From assembly GCA_017305715.1 (NCBI GenBank), contig JAFKKG010000008.1, positions 124,001-188,000 of the forward strand: DNA of 64,000 nt, in the 5' to 3' direction. Shown in pieces: positions 18,467 to 27,428 of this stretch. The notes below the pieces were generated by a model. That model had not been told where the DNA came from and made no database searches. It saw only the letters and a list, made by a program, of their open reading frames with translations. A program made the position numbers and the translations under genes. Within the stretch, counting starts at the first letter, position 1, and each line of letters begins with the position of its first letter. The DNA comes from Hyphomicrobiales bacterium (GTDB lineage Bacteria > Pseudomonadota > Alphaproteobacteria > Rhizobiales > Xanthobacteraceae).

Positions 18467-19456
18467 ATGACCCGGCCGGATTCTTCCCCCGACATTGACA
18501 AATTCGCCAACAACCTCCGCACCGGCCAGCGCGCGGCGCTGGCGCGGGCGATCACGCTGATCGAGAGCCGCCGCTCCGATCACCAGGCCGCCGCGCGCGA
18601 TCTGGTGCAGGCGCTGCTGCCCGATACCGGCAAGGCGGTACGCGTCGGCATCACCGGCTCGCCGGGGGTCGGCAAGTCGACCACCATCGATGCGCTCGGC
18701 ATGTTCCTGATCGAGCGCGGCCACAAGGTGGCGGTGCTGGCGGTGGACCCATCGTCGGCACGCACCGGCGGTTCCATCCTCGGCGACAAGACGCGAATGG
18801 CAAGACTGTCGGCCTCCGACGATGCCTTCATCCGGCCCTCGCCCGCGTCAGGCACGCTCGGCGGGGTCGCCGCGAAAACCCGCGAGGCGATGCTGCTCTG
18901 CGAGGCCGCCGGCTTCGACGTGGTGCTGGTGGAGACGGTCGGCATCGGCCAGTCCGAGACCGCGGTCTGCGACATGACCGATTTCTTCCTGGCCTTGATG
19001 CTGCCCGGCGCCGGCGACGAATTGCAAGGCATCAAGAAGGGCCTGGTCGAACTTGCCGACATGATCGCGATCAACAAGGCCGACGGCGACAACATCAAGC
19101 GCGCCAATCTGGCGGCCGCCGAATATCGCGGCGCGCTGCATATCCTGACACCCCGTTCGGAGCACTGGCATCCGCCGGTCCTGACTTATTCGGCGCTGAC
19201 CGGCAAAGGCATGGATGTGCTGTGGCAGAAAATCCTGGATCACCGCACCGCGATGAATGCATCGGGTGAATTCGCCGGTCGGCGGCGCGAGCAGCAGGTG
19301 AAATGGATGTGGTCGATGCTGGAGCAGCGGATGATGGCGCGGCTGCGCTCGGACGCCGCGATCCGCGCCAGGGTGAAAAAGACCGAGGCGGAGGTCGCCG
19401 ATGGCCGCATCACGCCAGCGGTTGCCGCCGAGCAGATCGCGGAGATGCTGCGGTGA
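18467..19456 (+). CDS. meaB: Methylmalonyl-CoA mutase-associated GTPase MeaB (ArgK family)
   Basis: 329 residues. G-protein chaperone that controls cofactor loading and repair of methylmalonyl-CoA mutase. Walker A GSPGVGKST lies near residue 61, followed by VLAVDPSS, SILGDKTRM and the base-recognition NKADGDN. The start at 18467 gives the usual N-terminal arm. Its neighbours mutA and scpA confirm the pairing. The stop overlaps the next gene's GTG start by four bases. Confidence 0.95.
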   Translation: MTRPDSSPDIDKFANNLRTGQRAALARAITLIESRRSDHQAAARDLVQALLPDTGKAVRVGITGSPGVGKSTTIDALGMFLIERGHKVAVLAVDPSSARTGGSILGDKTRMARLSASDDAFIRPSPASGTLGGVAAKTREAMLLCEAAGFDVVLVETVGIGQSETAVCDMTDFFLALMLPGAGDELQGIKKGLVELADMIAINKADGDNIKRANLAAAEYRGALHILTPRSEHWHPPVLTYSALTGKGMDVLWQKILDHRTAMNASGEFAGRRREQQVKWMWSMLEQRMMARLRSDAAIRARVKKTEAEVADGRITPAVAAEQIAEMLR

Positions 19457-20127
19457 GCGACAGGCTTCGGATTCTCGTCACCGGCTTCGGCCCGTTTCCG
19501 GGCGCGCCCTATAATCCGACGCAGGCGCTGGTCGAGCGGCTGATGCGGCTGCGCCGCCCGGCCTTCAGCGACGTGGATATTTCGAGCCACATCTTTCCCG
19601 TGACCTACAAGGCCGTCGACCGCGAATTGCCGCAAGCGCTGGCACAACACCGGCCACAGGCGCTCTTGATGTTCGGCCTGGCGGGCCGCGCGGCTCATCT
19701 GCGCATCGAGACCCGTGCGCGCAACGCGGTCACGATGTTGTGGCCCGATGCCGCGCAAACGCGTGTTTGCAAGGGATCGATCGGTCCCGGCCCCGATGCG
19801 ATGCGGTTCGGCCCGCATACGCTGCGGCTGTTGCGCGCCGCACTCGGCACCGGCATCGATGCGCGGCCGTCGCGCGATGCCGGCAGCTATCTCTGCAATT
19901 ATCTGAGCTGGCGCGCGATCGAGGCGGTTAGGTCAGACGATCAACTCCGGCTGGTGTCATTCGTGCACATTCCTCCGCTCGCGCGCGGCGGCGCACCGCG
20001 GCGCAAGGGCAGCCCGCGGATCACGCTGGAAGAACTGGTCGACGCCGGCGAGGCGATGCTGCTGGAGACAGTGGTGCTGGCGAGGCAGGCGGTCCGTGAA
20101 ACCGCCCAGCCGTCAAAGCCGGATTAA
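19453..20127 (+). CDS. pcp: Pyroglutamyl-peptidase I (C15 family)
   Basis: 224 residues. Removes N-terminal pyroglutamate from peptides. The opening ILVTGFGPFPG and NPT are classical. The catalytic triad is readable as E86 (in HLRIETRARN), C148 (in DAGSYLCNYL) and H172 (in SFVHIPPL). The GTG start overlaps the meaB stop (GTGA), implying coupling, though the link to propionate metabolism is not obvious. Sequence around E86 is somewhat divergent from well-studied enzymes (GLAGRAAHL instead of QAGGR). Confidence 0.88.
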   Translation: MSDRLRILVTGFGPFPGAPYNPTQALVERLMRLRRPAFSDVDISSHIFPVTYKAVDRELPQALAQHRPQALLMFGLAGRAAHLRIETRARNAVTMLWPDAAQTRVCKGSIGPGPDAMRFGPHTLRLLRAALGTGIDARPSRDAGSYLCNYLSWRAIEAVRSDDQLRLVSFVHIPPLARGGAPRRKGSPRITLEELVDAGEAMLLETVVLARQAVRETAQPSKPD

Positions 20128-20244
20128 CCCTACCCCCAACAATCGCCTTGTTCCGCCGTCGCGTTCACCGTGCGACGGCCCATTTTCGCGCTACCTTTAC
20201 GCCTGCGAATGCCGTGGCCTGCATGGCGCGAGGACATCAAAATC

Positions 20245-21615
20245 ATGGACGTCAAACGCCGCCAGTTCATGGGCGTTTCCGCCGCCGGTATCGCCGGCGC
20301 AATGGCGATGTCGCCGGACAGCGCGCGCGCTGCGCCGCCGGCCTCGGCGTTCGGGCGTGACGCCACCCAGTATGGCGTGCGTCCCGGCAGCCCCGACGAT
20401 CAAACCAAGGCGTTGCAGCGCGCGATCGATGAAGCCGCGCGCGCGCAAATGCCGCTGTCGCTGCCGCCGGGCGTCTACCGCACCGGGATGTTACGCCTGC
20501 AAAACGGCTCGCAACTGGTTGGCGTGCGCGGCGCGACCAGGTTCGTCTTCTATGGCGGCGCATCGATGCTGCAGAGCGAGGGTGCCGGCAGCATCGGCCT
20601 CTCCGGTATCACATTCGACGGCGGCGCGATTCCGCTGCCGGCGCGGCGCGGCTTGATTCACTGCCTCGGCGGGCGCGACGTCCGCATCACCGACTGCGAA
20701 ATCACCGCCAGCGGCGGCAATGGCATCTGGCTCGAGCAGGTCTCCGGCGATATCAGCGGCAATATCTTCAGCAAGATCGCGACCACGGCGGTGGTGTCGT
20801 TCGATGCAAAGGGCCTGATCGTCTCGCGCAACACCATCATCGACACCAACGACAACGGCATCGAGATCCTGCGCACCGCGATCGGCGACGACGGCACGCT
20901 GGTGGCGGATAACCGGATCGAGGACATCAAGGCCGGGCCCGGCGGCTCCGGACAATATGGCAACGCCATCAACGCGTTCCGCGCCGGCAATGTGATCGTG
21001 CGCGGCAATCGCATCAGCAATTGCGATTATTCGGCGGTGCGCGGCAATTCGGCGTCCAACATCCAGATAACCGGCAACAGCGTTAGCAATGTCCGCGAGG
21101 TGGCGCTGTATTCGGAATTCTCGTTTGAGGGCGCCGTGATCGCCAACAACACCGTCGACGGCGCCGCCGTCGGCGTCTCCGTCTGCAATTTCAACGAGGG
21201 TGGCCGCATCGCGGTGGTCCAGGGCAACATCATCCGCAATCTGTTGCCGAAGCGTCCGGCCGGCACCATTCCGGACGATGATGCCGGCATCGGCATCTAT
21301 GTCGAGGCGGACAGTTCCGTGACCGGCAATGTGATCGAGAACGCCCCTTCGTTCGGGATCATCGCCGGCTGGGGCAAGTATCTGCGCGACATCGCCATCA
21401 CCGGCAATGTGATCCGCAAGGCCTTCGTCGGCGTCGGTGTCTCGGTGGTGCCGGGCGCGGGCACGGCGCTGGTCAACAACAACATGATCTCCGAAACCCC
21501 GCGCGGCGCGGTGGTCGGCCTCGACCACGCCCGCACCATCACGACCGATCTGTCCGCCGAGGGCGCCCAGCGCTACGCGCAGGTGGTGATCGGGAATAAC
21601 GCGGTGCGGCGATAG
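20245..21615 (+). CDS. TIGR03808-type Tat-exported right-handed repeat protein
   Basis: 456 residues with a twin-arginine leader (KRRQFMGVSAAG) and cleavage near ARAAPP. The body is a pectate-lyase-like parallel beta-helix: many short repeats such as ITGNSVSNVREVAL, VIRGNRISNCD-like and ITGNVIRKAF, plus a YGVRPGSPDDQTKALQRAID opening typical of the fold. This is the family described as TAT-translocated repetitive protein in Rhizobiales. It should bind or cleave a polysaccharide outside the cytoplasm; the substrate is unknown. The TIGR03809-like gene lies next to it, convergent. Confidence 0.85.
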   Translation: MDVKRRQFMGVSAAGIAGAMAMSPDSARAAPPASAFGRDATQYGVRPGSPDDQTKALQRAIDEAARAQMPLSLPPGVYRTGMLRLQNGSQLVGVRGATRFVFYGGASMLQSEGAGSIGLSGITFDGGAIPLPARRGLIHCLGGRDVRITDCEITASGGNGIWLEQVSGDISGNIFSKIATTAVVSFDAKGLIVSRNTIIDTNDNGIEILRTAIGDDGTLVADNRIEDIKAGPGGSGQYGNAINAFRAGNVIVRGNRISNCDYSAVRGNSASNIQITGNSVSNVREVALYSEFSFEGAVIANNTVDGAAVGVSVCNFNEGGRIAVVQGNIIRNLLPKRPAGTIPDDDAGIGIYVEADSSVTGNVIENAPSFGIIAGWGKYLRDIAITGNVIRKAFVGVGVSVVPGAGTALVNNNMISETPRGAVVGLDHARTITTDLSAEGAQRYAQVVIGNNAVRR

Positions 21616-21635
21616 TTTTTCGTTCGACGGGTTTT

Positions 21636-21695
21636 ATTGACGCGAACCGGAATCCACCCCGGATCAAGTCCGGGGCAGGCTTTCGCTTGAAAACG
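21636..21695 (+). repeat. Interrupted copy of the hairpin/TCCACTTCGCT repeat with a nested palindrome
   Basis: Reads TTGACGCGAACCGGAATCCAC, then a hairpin CCCCGGA-TCAAG-TCCGGGG (21657-21675), then TTTCGCTTGAAAACG. The outer parts match the block at 11050-11100 and 44540-44586, where TCCAC runs straight into TTCGCT. The palindrome therefore seems to have landed inside an older repeat. It lies between the stops of two convergent genes, where it may also end transcription. Confidence 0.5.
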
Positions 21696-21698
21696 GCT

Positions 21699-22199
21699 CT
21701 ACAGCGCGTTGCGCAGCAACGGGTAGCGTTCCTGCATGATTTCGAGATCGAGTAACGGCAGATCCGGATCGTCCAGCACCGGTGCGTCGGGCACCGTGGG
21801 CGCCGCGGCAGAATCGGCCAGTACGCCTTCAAGCGCGATCAGCACGTCGCCCGGGACATCGCGCGGCGGCGGCCTGACGACGACCGGCGCCGGCGCTGGC
21901 GGAAGCCGGTCGCGCAACAACGCCGCTCCCGTCGATTGGCGGCGTCCGAGCCAGGACAGATCGACGGCGCTGTTGTCGAGCGAGGCTTCGCGTGTTTCCA
22001 GGCTGCGCCAGAGCTCGACCGCGGCCTTGGCTTCCCGGATGTTTTCGAGGAAGGCCTGTTCGGTGTGAAAGCGGCGCCAGCGGCCGCTCTCGAACAGTTC
22101 GGTGAGGTATTCCAGGCGTTGCTCGGCCAGATGGCACCAGCGGGAAACGATTTCGCGGCCGCGTGCCAGGTCCGCATGTGCGTCTGCGTGATGTGTCAT
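21699..22199 (-). CDS. TIGR03809-type protein with N-terminal coiled coil
   Basis: 166 residues. The first 80 are charged helix (GREIVSRWCHLAEQRLEYLT and on) likely to form a coiled coil. The rest is proline-rich (RLPPAPAPVVVRPPPRD) and ends in DLEIMQERYPLLRNAL. The size and pattern match the TIGR03809 family known next to TIGR03808 in Bradyrhizobium and Rhodopseudomonas. No signal peptide or membrane helix. Function unknown. Confidence 0.75.
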   Translation of the reverse strand: MTHHADAHADLARGREIVSRWCHLAEQRLEYLTELFESGRWRRFHTEQAFLENIREAKAAVELWRSLETREASLDNSAVDLSWLGRRQSTGAALLRDRLPPAPAPVVVRPPPRDVPGDVLIALEGVLADSAAAPTVPDAPVLDDPDLPLLDLEIMQERYPLLRNAL

Positions 22200-22682
22200 A
22201 AACCTGCCCGTAAAAAGGAGAACGGACGCAGACGCAACCGAGACGAATCACTTGGGCGTGATGGATGATATTCTGTGGAAAACTTGTTCCTTGTCCAGTA
22301 CGTGACTTTACGGGTCGTCGTGCGGCGCAAGAAACCCGCATGAACAAAGGGTTATTTGCACACCCGCGCGGTCAAGCCGCCAAGGCGCATGGCCGCCTTG
22401 CAGGCGCTTTCCAGAACGGAAGCGGGCAAAGCAACGCCCGCCCTCGCCTCAATCACACGAACCACTGCCGGAAAAGCATGCTGAAATGAAAAGACCCGTC
22501 CGGGGGGACAACCGGACGGGTCAAGCCATATGGGCGCTTGGGGTGGATGGGCGCTCGCGCCGAATACAGCCGATGGGGAGGGATAACCGCTCCCACATTG
22601 ATTAGTCGCAGCAGCTTCGCCGGACGTTCAAAAGGTCGGTCGATTTTTTTAACGCTTTGTTCGGGGCCTTGATGCCCGAAAA
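22200..22682. other. Intergenic region, 483 bp, with a terminator
   Basis: Lies between the S8 protease stop and the TIGR03809 start, both on the minus strand. It holds the terminator at 22493-22522 and must hold the promoter of the TIGR03809 gene. Short open frames here lack ribosome binding sites and family signatures. Confidence 0.5.
22493..22522 (-). terminator. Rho-independent terminator after the ECF/anti-sigma/protease operon
   Basis: Perfect 11-bp stem GACCCGTCCGG with CCGGACGGGTC around an 8-base loop. Read on the minus strand it is followed by TTTTCATTT. It lies about 160 bp after the protease stop and fits the end of that transcript. Confidence 0.75.
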
Positions 22683-24476
22683 TCACTGCGCGGTGGGGCG
22701 ATTGACGCCATTTGCGGCCGATTTGTCCGACGCCATCGCCGGGGCGGCGTCGTTCATCGCCCGGCTCACGGAAGCGTTATCCGGCGCCGGCGCTTTTGGC
22801 GAAGCCGGATTGCCCGAGACCGCGGCGAGCGGCACCGCAGGCGCAGCGGTCGCGGCGGTGACCGCAGCGTAGGCGTCGGCCTCGCCGGCCCCGAACTGAT
22901 CGTCGCGGCCGGGTGCACCGAGATCGCGGGCGGTCTTCTCCAAAATCCGGCGCAGGTCATTCGGCTTCAACGCTGGATTGCGCTCCAGCATCAAGGCCGC
23001 AACGCCGCTGACATAGGCGGCGGAAAACGAGGTGCCCGACGTGATCTGGTATTTCTCGTCCGGCGCCGGCAGGAAGATATCGGCGCCGGGCGCCGCGACG
23101 GAGATGTGGGCGCCACGGTTCGATGCCGCGAACAGCTTTTCCTGCGCGTCGGTTCCGCTCACCGCAATGACGTTCGGATTGGCCGCGGGATAAAGCGGCG
23201 GCGATTTGGCGCCGCCATTGCCGACGGCCGCCACCATCAGAATGCCCCTGGATGCGGTCGCGGCAACGCCACGCTCGATCAGGGGATCCTTCGGACCGGC
23301 GAAACTCATATTGATGATCTGCGCGCCGTGCTCGGTCGCATAATCCAGGCTTTTCAGGATCACATAGCTGGTGCTTCCCGCACCGTTGGCGCCGCCACCG
23401 AATGCGCGGATCGCGAGCAGCCGCGCCTCCGGCGCGCTGCCCATCAGTCTGCCATGCGCGGCGATCGCGCCGGCGATGCCGGTGCCGTGGACATGCGGGC
23501 CTTCCTTGCTGCCGAGCGCATCGAAGCTGTCGGCCACCGAGTTGACGAGTTCGGGATGTTTGACGTCGACGCCTGAATCGATCACCGCAATGGTGACGTT
23601 CATGCCGCGGACCAATTTGTGCGCCGGCGGCAGGCGAAGCTGGGCGACCGCATATTGCGCGGCGTCGCCCTCGGTCACCGTCCGCTTCTGGTCCTTCTGG
23701 TCCTGCAGCAGATAGCGGAAATTGAGCTGGACCGATTTCACGCTGCCGTCGGCCGCGAATTCGCGGCGTACGATGTCCACCGGGCGCTGATCGACGATGC
23801 GGAACAGGCCGATGGTGCTGCCGATCAGACGGAATTCCTGCGACGCGATCCGCTCCAGGCCGTGGCGCCGGGCCAATTCATCCGCATCCGCCGGCGACAA
23901 CGCGCCGTCGATCTCCGCCACCAGTTCATTCGGGACCGTGCGCAGATCGATCGCCGCCTGCGGGGATGCATTGCTAGGCGAACTGGTGTTGCCATTTTGG
24001 GCCGCGGGACCGTTGCCCCCGCCGCCCGTCGAGACGACGGTAACAGCACGGTCGAAACATTCACCGTCCGGACCGCGATTGGCGTATTCGCAAACCGGAT
24101 AAAGATTGGGCGAATAGCGGGGGTAAAGCGTGCCCACACCGACACGCGAAATCGCTCCCCCCTTCGGTATCCGCGCAATCGTCGCCGGCCGGTCGCCGAC
24201 ATTGTTCGGCCGGTTCGCGATCATGGGCCGATTGACCCTGACCGCATTGAGCCGCCCGGCAGCCCCCGGATTGACCCGGGCACCGATCGCGGGATTGACC
24301 CGCACGTTCTGATTGATAGTCGGCACCCTTGAACCAAGGTTCAGGTTCGGCGTGCGCATGATGCTTTGCGCGTAAGCCACAGATCCGCCGAGAAGCACGA
24401 GCGGCAACGCCACCGCCGACAATGCCCATGCCGCGCGCTGCGTCCTTTTCCGCCAGTTCACGCCAATATGGACCAT
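22683..24476 (-). CDS. Secreted subtilisin-like (S8) serine protease
   Basis: 597 residues with a signal peptide (ALSAVALPLVLLGGSVAYAQ). A low-complexity Asn/Arg-rich segment follows, then a pro-domain-like block (NELVAEIDGALSPADADELA), then the S8 catalytic domain. The triad is visible: Asp in AVIDSGVDVKHPE, His in HVHGTGIAGAI, Ser in SGTSFSAAYVSG. The tail is Ala/Pro-rich. GAGG precedes the ATG. It starts 35 bp after the anti-sigma gene and is probably the last gene of the ECF operon, so its synthesis should rise with that sigma factor. Confidence 0.92.
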   Translation of the reverse strand: MVHIGVNWRKRTQRAAWALSAVALPLVLLGGSVAYAQSIMRTPNLNLGSRVPTINQNVRVNPAIGARVNPGAAGRLNAVRVNRPMIANRPNNVGDRPATIARIPKGGAISRVGVGTLYPRYSPNLYPVCEYANRGPDGECFDRAVTVVSTGGGGNGPAAQNGNTSSPSNASPQAAIDLRTVPNELVAEIDGALSPADADELARRHGLERIASQEFRLIGSTIGLFRIVDQRPVDIVRREFAADGSVKSVQLNFRYLLQDQKDQKRTVTEGDAAQYAVAQLRLPPAHKLVRGMNVTIAVIDSGVDVKHPELVNSVADSFDALGSKEGPHVHGTGIAGAIAAHGRLMGSAPEARLLAIRAFGGGANGAGSTSYVILKSLDYATEHGAQIINMSFAGPKDPLIERGVAATASRGILMVAAVGNGGAKSPPLYPAANPNVIAVSGTDAQEKLFAASNRGAHISVAAPGADIFLPAPDEKYQITSGTSFSAAYVSGVAALMLERNPALKPNDLRRILEKTARDLGAPGRDDQFGAGEADAYAAVTAATAAPAVPLAAVSGNPASPKAPAPDNASVSRAMNDAAPAMASDKSAANGVNRPTAQ

Positions 24477-24511
24477 GGGACCTCGGCTCGGTCAGTCTTG
24501 CGACCTGCGCC

Positions 24512-25225
24512 CTACGGCGTCGGCACCGCAAGATTGACGATCTTCTCGCCTTGCAATCTGCTCATCAGGCTCGCGACTTCGTCCTTGCCGAGCGCGCGGT
24601 TGCCGAACTGCAGGCGGAACATGCCGCCCTTGGCGCCATCGACGATCGAGGCCTGATAATTGTCCAGGAGCGCGGTGATGTCGGAGATGCGCGCTTCCGG
24701 CGTAAACCGCACCAGCGCGCGCGGCGGCACTGTCGCGCCGAGATCGCGGGTAAGGGGCGCATTGCGCTCCCTCACATCGAGCGAAGCGGTCTGGAACGAA
24801 GCGGTCTGGTTCTTCATCAGCACCGCGCCGATCACGCCGGCCTGCAACAGCAACGCCACGGCGCCGAGGCTCGCCGACCAGGCCAGCGTCCGCGGCGAAA
24901 GCCTGCTGAAGAAGCCCGAGATCCGCGCCGAGAGATTGGTCGACACCGATGGCTTGCGCACGGGCTCTCCGTCGATCGCAGCAAACAGCTTCTGCATGGC
25001 GCGCACGGACGGCGCACCCAGGCTCTCGTTGAGGCGAATGGTCTCGGCGTATTCTTCCCTTATCACGGCATATTGCCGGGCCAGTGCGGGGTCGGAGGCA
25101 AGCGCTTCATCGACGCGGCGCGCATCGCGCGCATTCAGCGTCCCGGCCGCATGGAATGGCAGCAGCATCTCGATTTCGCTGGGCTCTTGATCCAGCATTT
25201 TTTTGCTCATCGCCATCATGGCCAA
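24512..25225 (-). CDS. Transmembrane anti-sigma factor with pro-domain-like periplasmic end
   Basis: 237 residues. The N-terminal cytoplasmic part has the LLPFHAAGTLNARDARRVDE pattern of zinc-free anti-sigma domains. One membrane helix (ASLGAVALLLQAGVIGAVLM) lies near residues 115-137. The periplasmic end (VRFTPEARISDITALL, then GGMFRLQFGNRAL) resembles the I9/fervidolysin-type pro-domain of S8 proteases. The start overlaps the sigma stop by 10 bases, so the pair is coupled. It should hold the ECF factor at the membrane until a signal acts outside. The neighbouring S8 protease makes proteolytic or pro-domain control an attractive guess. Confidence 0.82.
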   Translation of the reverse strand: MAMMAMSKKMLDQEPSEIEMLLPFHAAGTLNARDARRVDEALASDPALARQYAVIREEYAETIRLNESLGAPSVRAMQKLFAAIDGEPVRKPSVSTNLSARISGFFSRLSPRTLAWSASLGAVALLLQAGVIGAVLMKNQTASFQTASLDVRERNAPLTRDLGATVPPRALVRFTPEARISDITALLDNYQASIVDGAKGGMFRLQFGNRALGKDEVASLMSRLQGEKIVNLAVPTP

Positions 25226-25785
25226 CCTCGTTCAATGCCGGCTGCCTTGAGCAGTTCGGCCAATTTCTTGCGCGCATAAAACAAGCGCGTCTTGACGGTG
25301 TTCTCGGGAATTCCGACGATCTCCGCCACTTCTTCCACGGACTTCTCGTGGTAGTAGACGAGATCGACGATCTCCCGATGCTCAGGCGAAAGTGACGTCA
25401 GGCACTTGCGCAACGCGTCACCGGTATCTTTCTTCTGCACCACCACTTCCGGATCATCGGACGTATCCTCGATCGCGTTCGCGGTCTCATCGTCCAGCCC
25501 AACGTCCTTCCGGCGCCGCAGTGCCGACAGGGCCTTGAACCGTGTAATCGCCAACAGCCAGGTGGTAACGGCAGAGCGGCCTTCGAACTTGCCGGCCTGA
25601 CGCCATACATCGAGAAAGACCTCGCTGATGAGGTCTTCCGCAACCTGTTCGTCCCTGACGAGCCGAAGTCCGAAACGGAACACCCTGACATGGTGCCGTC
25701 CGTACAGCACCTGCATGGCAAGCCGGTCGCCTTGAGCGATCCGGGCGATCAGAATTTCGTCTGAAGCCGCCTGTGTCGCGCTCAA
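25216..25785 (-). CDS. ECF-type RNA polymerase sigma factor
   Basis: 189 residues with both DNA-binding halves. Region 2 has RDEQVAEDLISEVFLDVWRQ and WLLAITRFKALSALRRR. Region 4 has SVEEVAEIVGIPENTVKTR with a helix-turn-helix. The start is TTG at 25785 (no in-frame ATG), with GAGACGG upstream. It heads an operon with an anti-sigma factor and an S8 protease. Expected to be released under envelope stress, by analogy with RpoE-like pairs; the actual signal is unknown. Confidence 0.92.
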   Translation of the reverse strand: MSATQAASDEILIARIAQGDRLAMQVLYGRHHVRVFRFGLRLVRDEQVAEDLISEVFLDVWRQAGKFEGRSAVTTWLLAITRFKALSALRRRKDVGLDDETANAIEDTSDDPEVVVQKKDTGDALRKCLTSLSPEHREIVDLVYYHEKSVEEVAEIVGIPENTVKTRLFYARKKLAELLKAAGIERGWP

Positions 25786-26221
25786 TTGCCGTCTCGCAAG
25801 ATTGGTCTGAGGGAGGTGGCGGAGGGTTCGACGCCGCGGGCAAGATTCTTCACATTACGGCAATGACCGGGCCGCATATGTGATCTACCCCACACAGTCC
25901 GTGATCTGCCGCACAGACAAACGCCAGCCGGCATCGCGACCGGGGAGAATGAACGAAACCCCAAAATCGGTATCATAATACGGAATTACTTTCTTAAAAG
26001 CCGCACCACCCGGTGCCACCATACCAAGCCTTGGTTCCCAAGGCAGCATCTGCTTGCAGCCCGGGTTGCCATGCAACGGTTACGGTCGTCCGAAGCCGAC
26101 GAATTCCCGTTGTGAAACAGGGCAATGGCAGGGCTTTAGCGGATCAGATTCGACCGAAAGATACCAAACCTAAAGGCTTTCCCACTTAGATTTTTTGCGG
26201 CGTTCCACCAACGGCGAGACC
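25786..26221. other. Divergent intergenic region, 436 bp
   Basis: Separates the ECF operon (minus) from the GGDEF gene (plus) and must hold both promoters. Reading the minus strand, CGTCGAA near 25830 sits where an ECF -10 box could be, but I cannot match a -35 with confidence. A 63-residue open frame on the minus strand (25885-26076) has no recognisable family and no good ribosome binding site, so I do not call it a gene. Confidence 0.5.
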
Positions 26222-27364
26222 ATGGCCACCGCGGCGTCTTCATTCGTGAATCCAGCCGATCTGGATGACGTCGGCTCCCTCCCGGCGGCGCAGGCGCTGG
26301 CGCGCCGCGCCCGGCAGCGCCGCCATATCCTGATCATGATCGGCGCCAGCTACGTGATCGACGCTGCCGTCCTGTTGCTCTATGCGCAGGCCGGCTCGAT
26401 CCCGCTGATGATCGCCCCGGCCTACGCCGCGTCCGGCCTGACGCTGGTGATCTTCAGCATCATCCTTTCGGAGTTCGGCTTCAACGAACGCTTCAAGGAT
26501 CACTATCTGGTCGCCCCGCAGGCGACCGTTTGCATGCTGATCGCGCTGGCCTTCACCTATATCGCGCCGGAAGTCGGCGGCATGTTCCTCTGCACCCTAT
26601 TCATCGTGTTCAGCTTCAGCTCGCTGCGCTCGACGCCGGCGCAGACCATCATGATCTGGACTGCGATGACGAGCGGCCTCGCCGGTCTGTTCCTTTTGAC
26701 CGACAAGCCGATCTCGATGCCGCATGGCAGCCACCTCGAGCGCTTTGCCACCCTGCTGGTGTTCATCCTCACCCTCGGGCGCTGCATGTTCCTCGGGATG
26801 TTCTCGAGCTCACTGAAGCAATCGCTGTATCAGAGCGGGCAGAAGCTCAGGGAAGCCTACCGGCGGATCGAGGAGCTCGCCGAACTCGACGAACTGACGG
26901 GATCGCACAACCGCCGCTGCATCATGCGGATGCTGGACGAAGAGATCGCCCGCGCCGGCCGCAATGGCGCGCCCTGCTCGATTGCGCTGATCGATCTCGA
27001 CTGGTTCAAGCGCATCAACGACGTTTTCGGTCATCCGACCGGCGACGAGGTGCTGCGCACATTCGCCATCACCATGTTCGCCAACATCCGCGGCATCGAC
27101 CGCTTCGGCCGCTACGGCGGCGAGGAATTCCTGCTGGTGCTGCCCGGCATGAGCACCGACAACGCCGTGCGCGCGCTCGACCGGCTGCGTGCGATCATTG
27201 CAGAGCTCGACTGGAGCGCATTTTCGCCAGACATGAGCGTGACGATTTCCGCCGGCGTCGCAACGCTGCAGGCGGAGGAAACGCCGGACACATTCCTCGC
27301 GCGCGCCGATCGCGCGCTTTATGCAGCCAAGGCACGGGGACGCAATCGCATCGCCAGTGCCTGA
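26222..27364 (+). CDS. Membrane diguanylate cyclase (GGDEF)
   Basis: 380 residues. About 150 residues of hydrophobic segments (five or six helices) are followed by a GGDEF domain that makes cyclic di-GMP. The active-site loop is RYGGEEFLLVLPG, a catalytically competent GGEEF. The product-inhibition site RxxD is present as RGID five residues before it. The domain begins at DELTGSHNRRCIMRML. No receiver or PAS domain is visible, so the membrane part is the likely sensor. It is followed 64 bp later by a DUF2336 gene. Confidence 0.93.
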   Translation: MATAASSFVNPADLDDVGSLPAAQALARRARQRRHILIMIGASYVIDAAVLLLYAQAGSIPLMIAPAYAASGLTLVIFSIILSEFGFNERFKDHYLVAPQATVCMLIALAFTYIAPEVGGMFLCTLFIVFSFSSLRSTPAQTIMIWTAMTSGLAGLFLLTDKPISMPHGSHLERFATLLVFILTLGRCMFLGMFSSSLKQSLYQSGQKLREAYRRIEELAELDELTGSHNRRCIMRMLDEEIARAGRNGAPCSIALIDLDWFKRINDVFGHPTGDEVLRTFAITMFANIRGIDRFGRYGGEEFLLVLPGMSTDNAVRALDRLRAIIAELDWSAFSPDMSVTISAGVATLQAEETPDTFLARADRALYAAKARGRNRIASA

Positions 27365-27428
27365 TCCAGCCATTTCAATAAGGGTACCGGAGAATCCGTT
27401 GCCGGCTTTTGCTCCAGGACAGAGTCAT

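Noticed and set aside
25885-26076. 63-codon minus-strand frame between the ECF operon and the GGDEF gene
   Set aside because: No recognisable motif, no convincing ribosome binding site, and it lies where two divergent promoters are expected.
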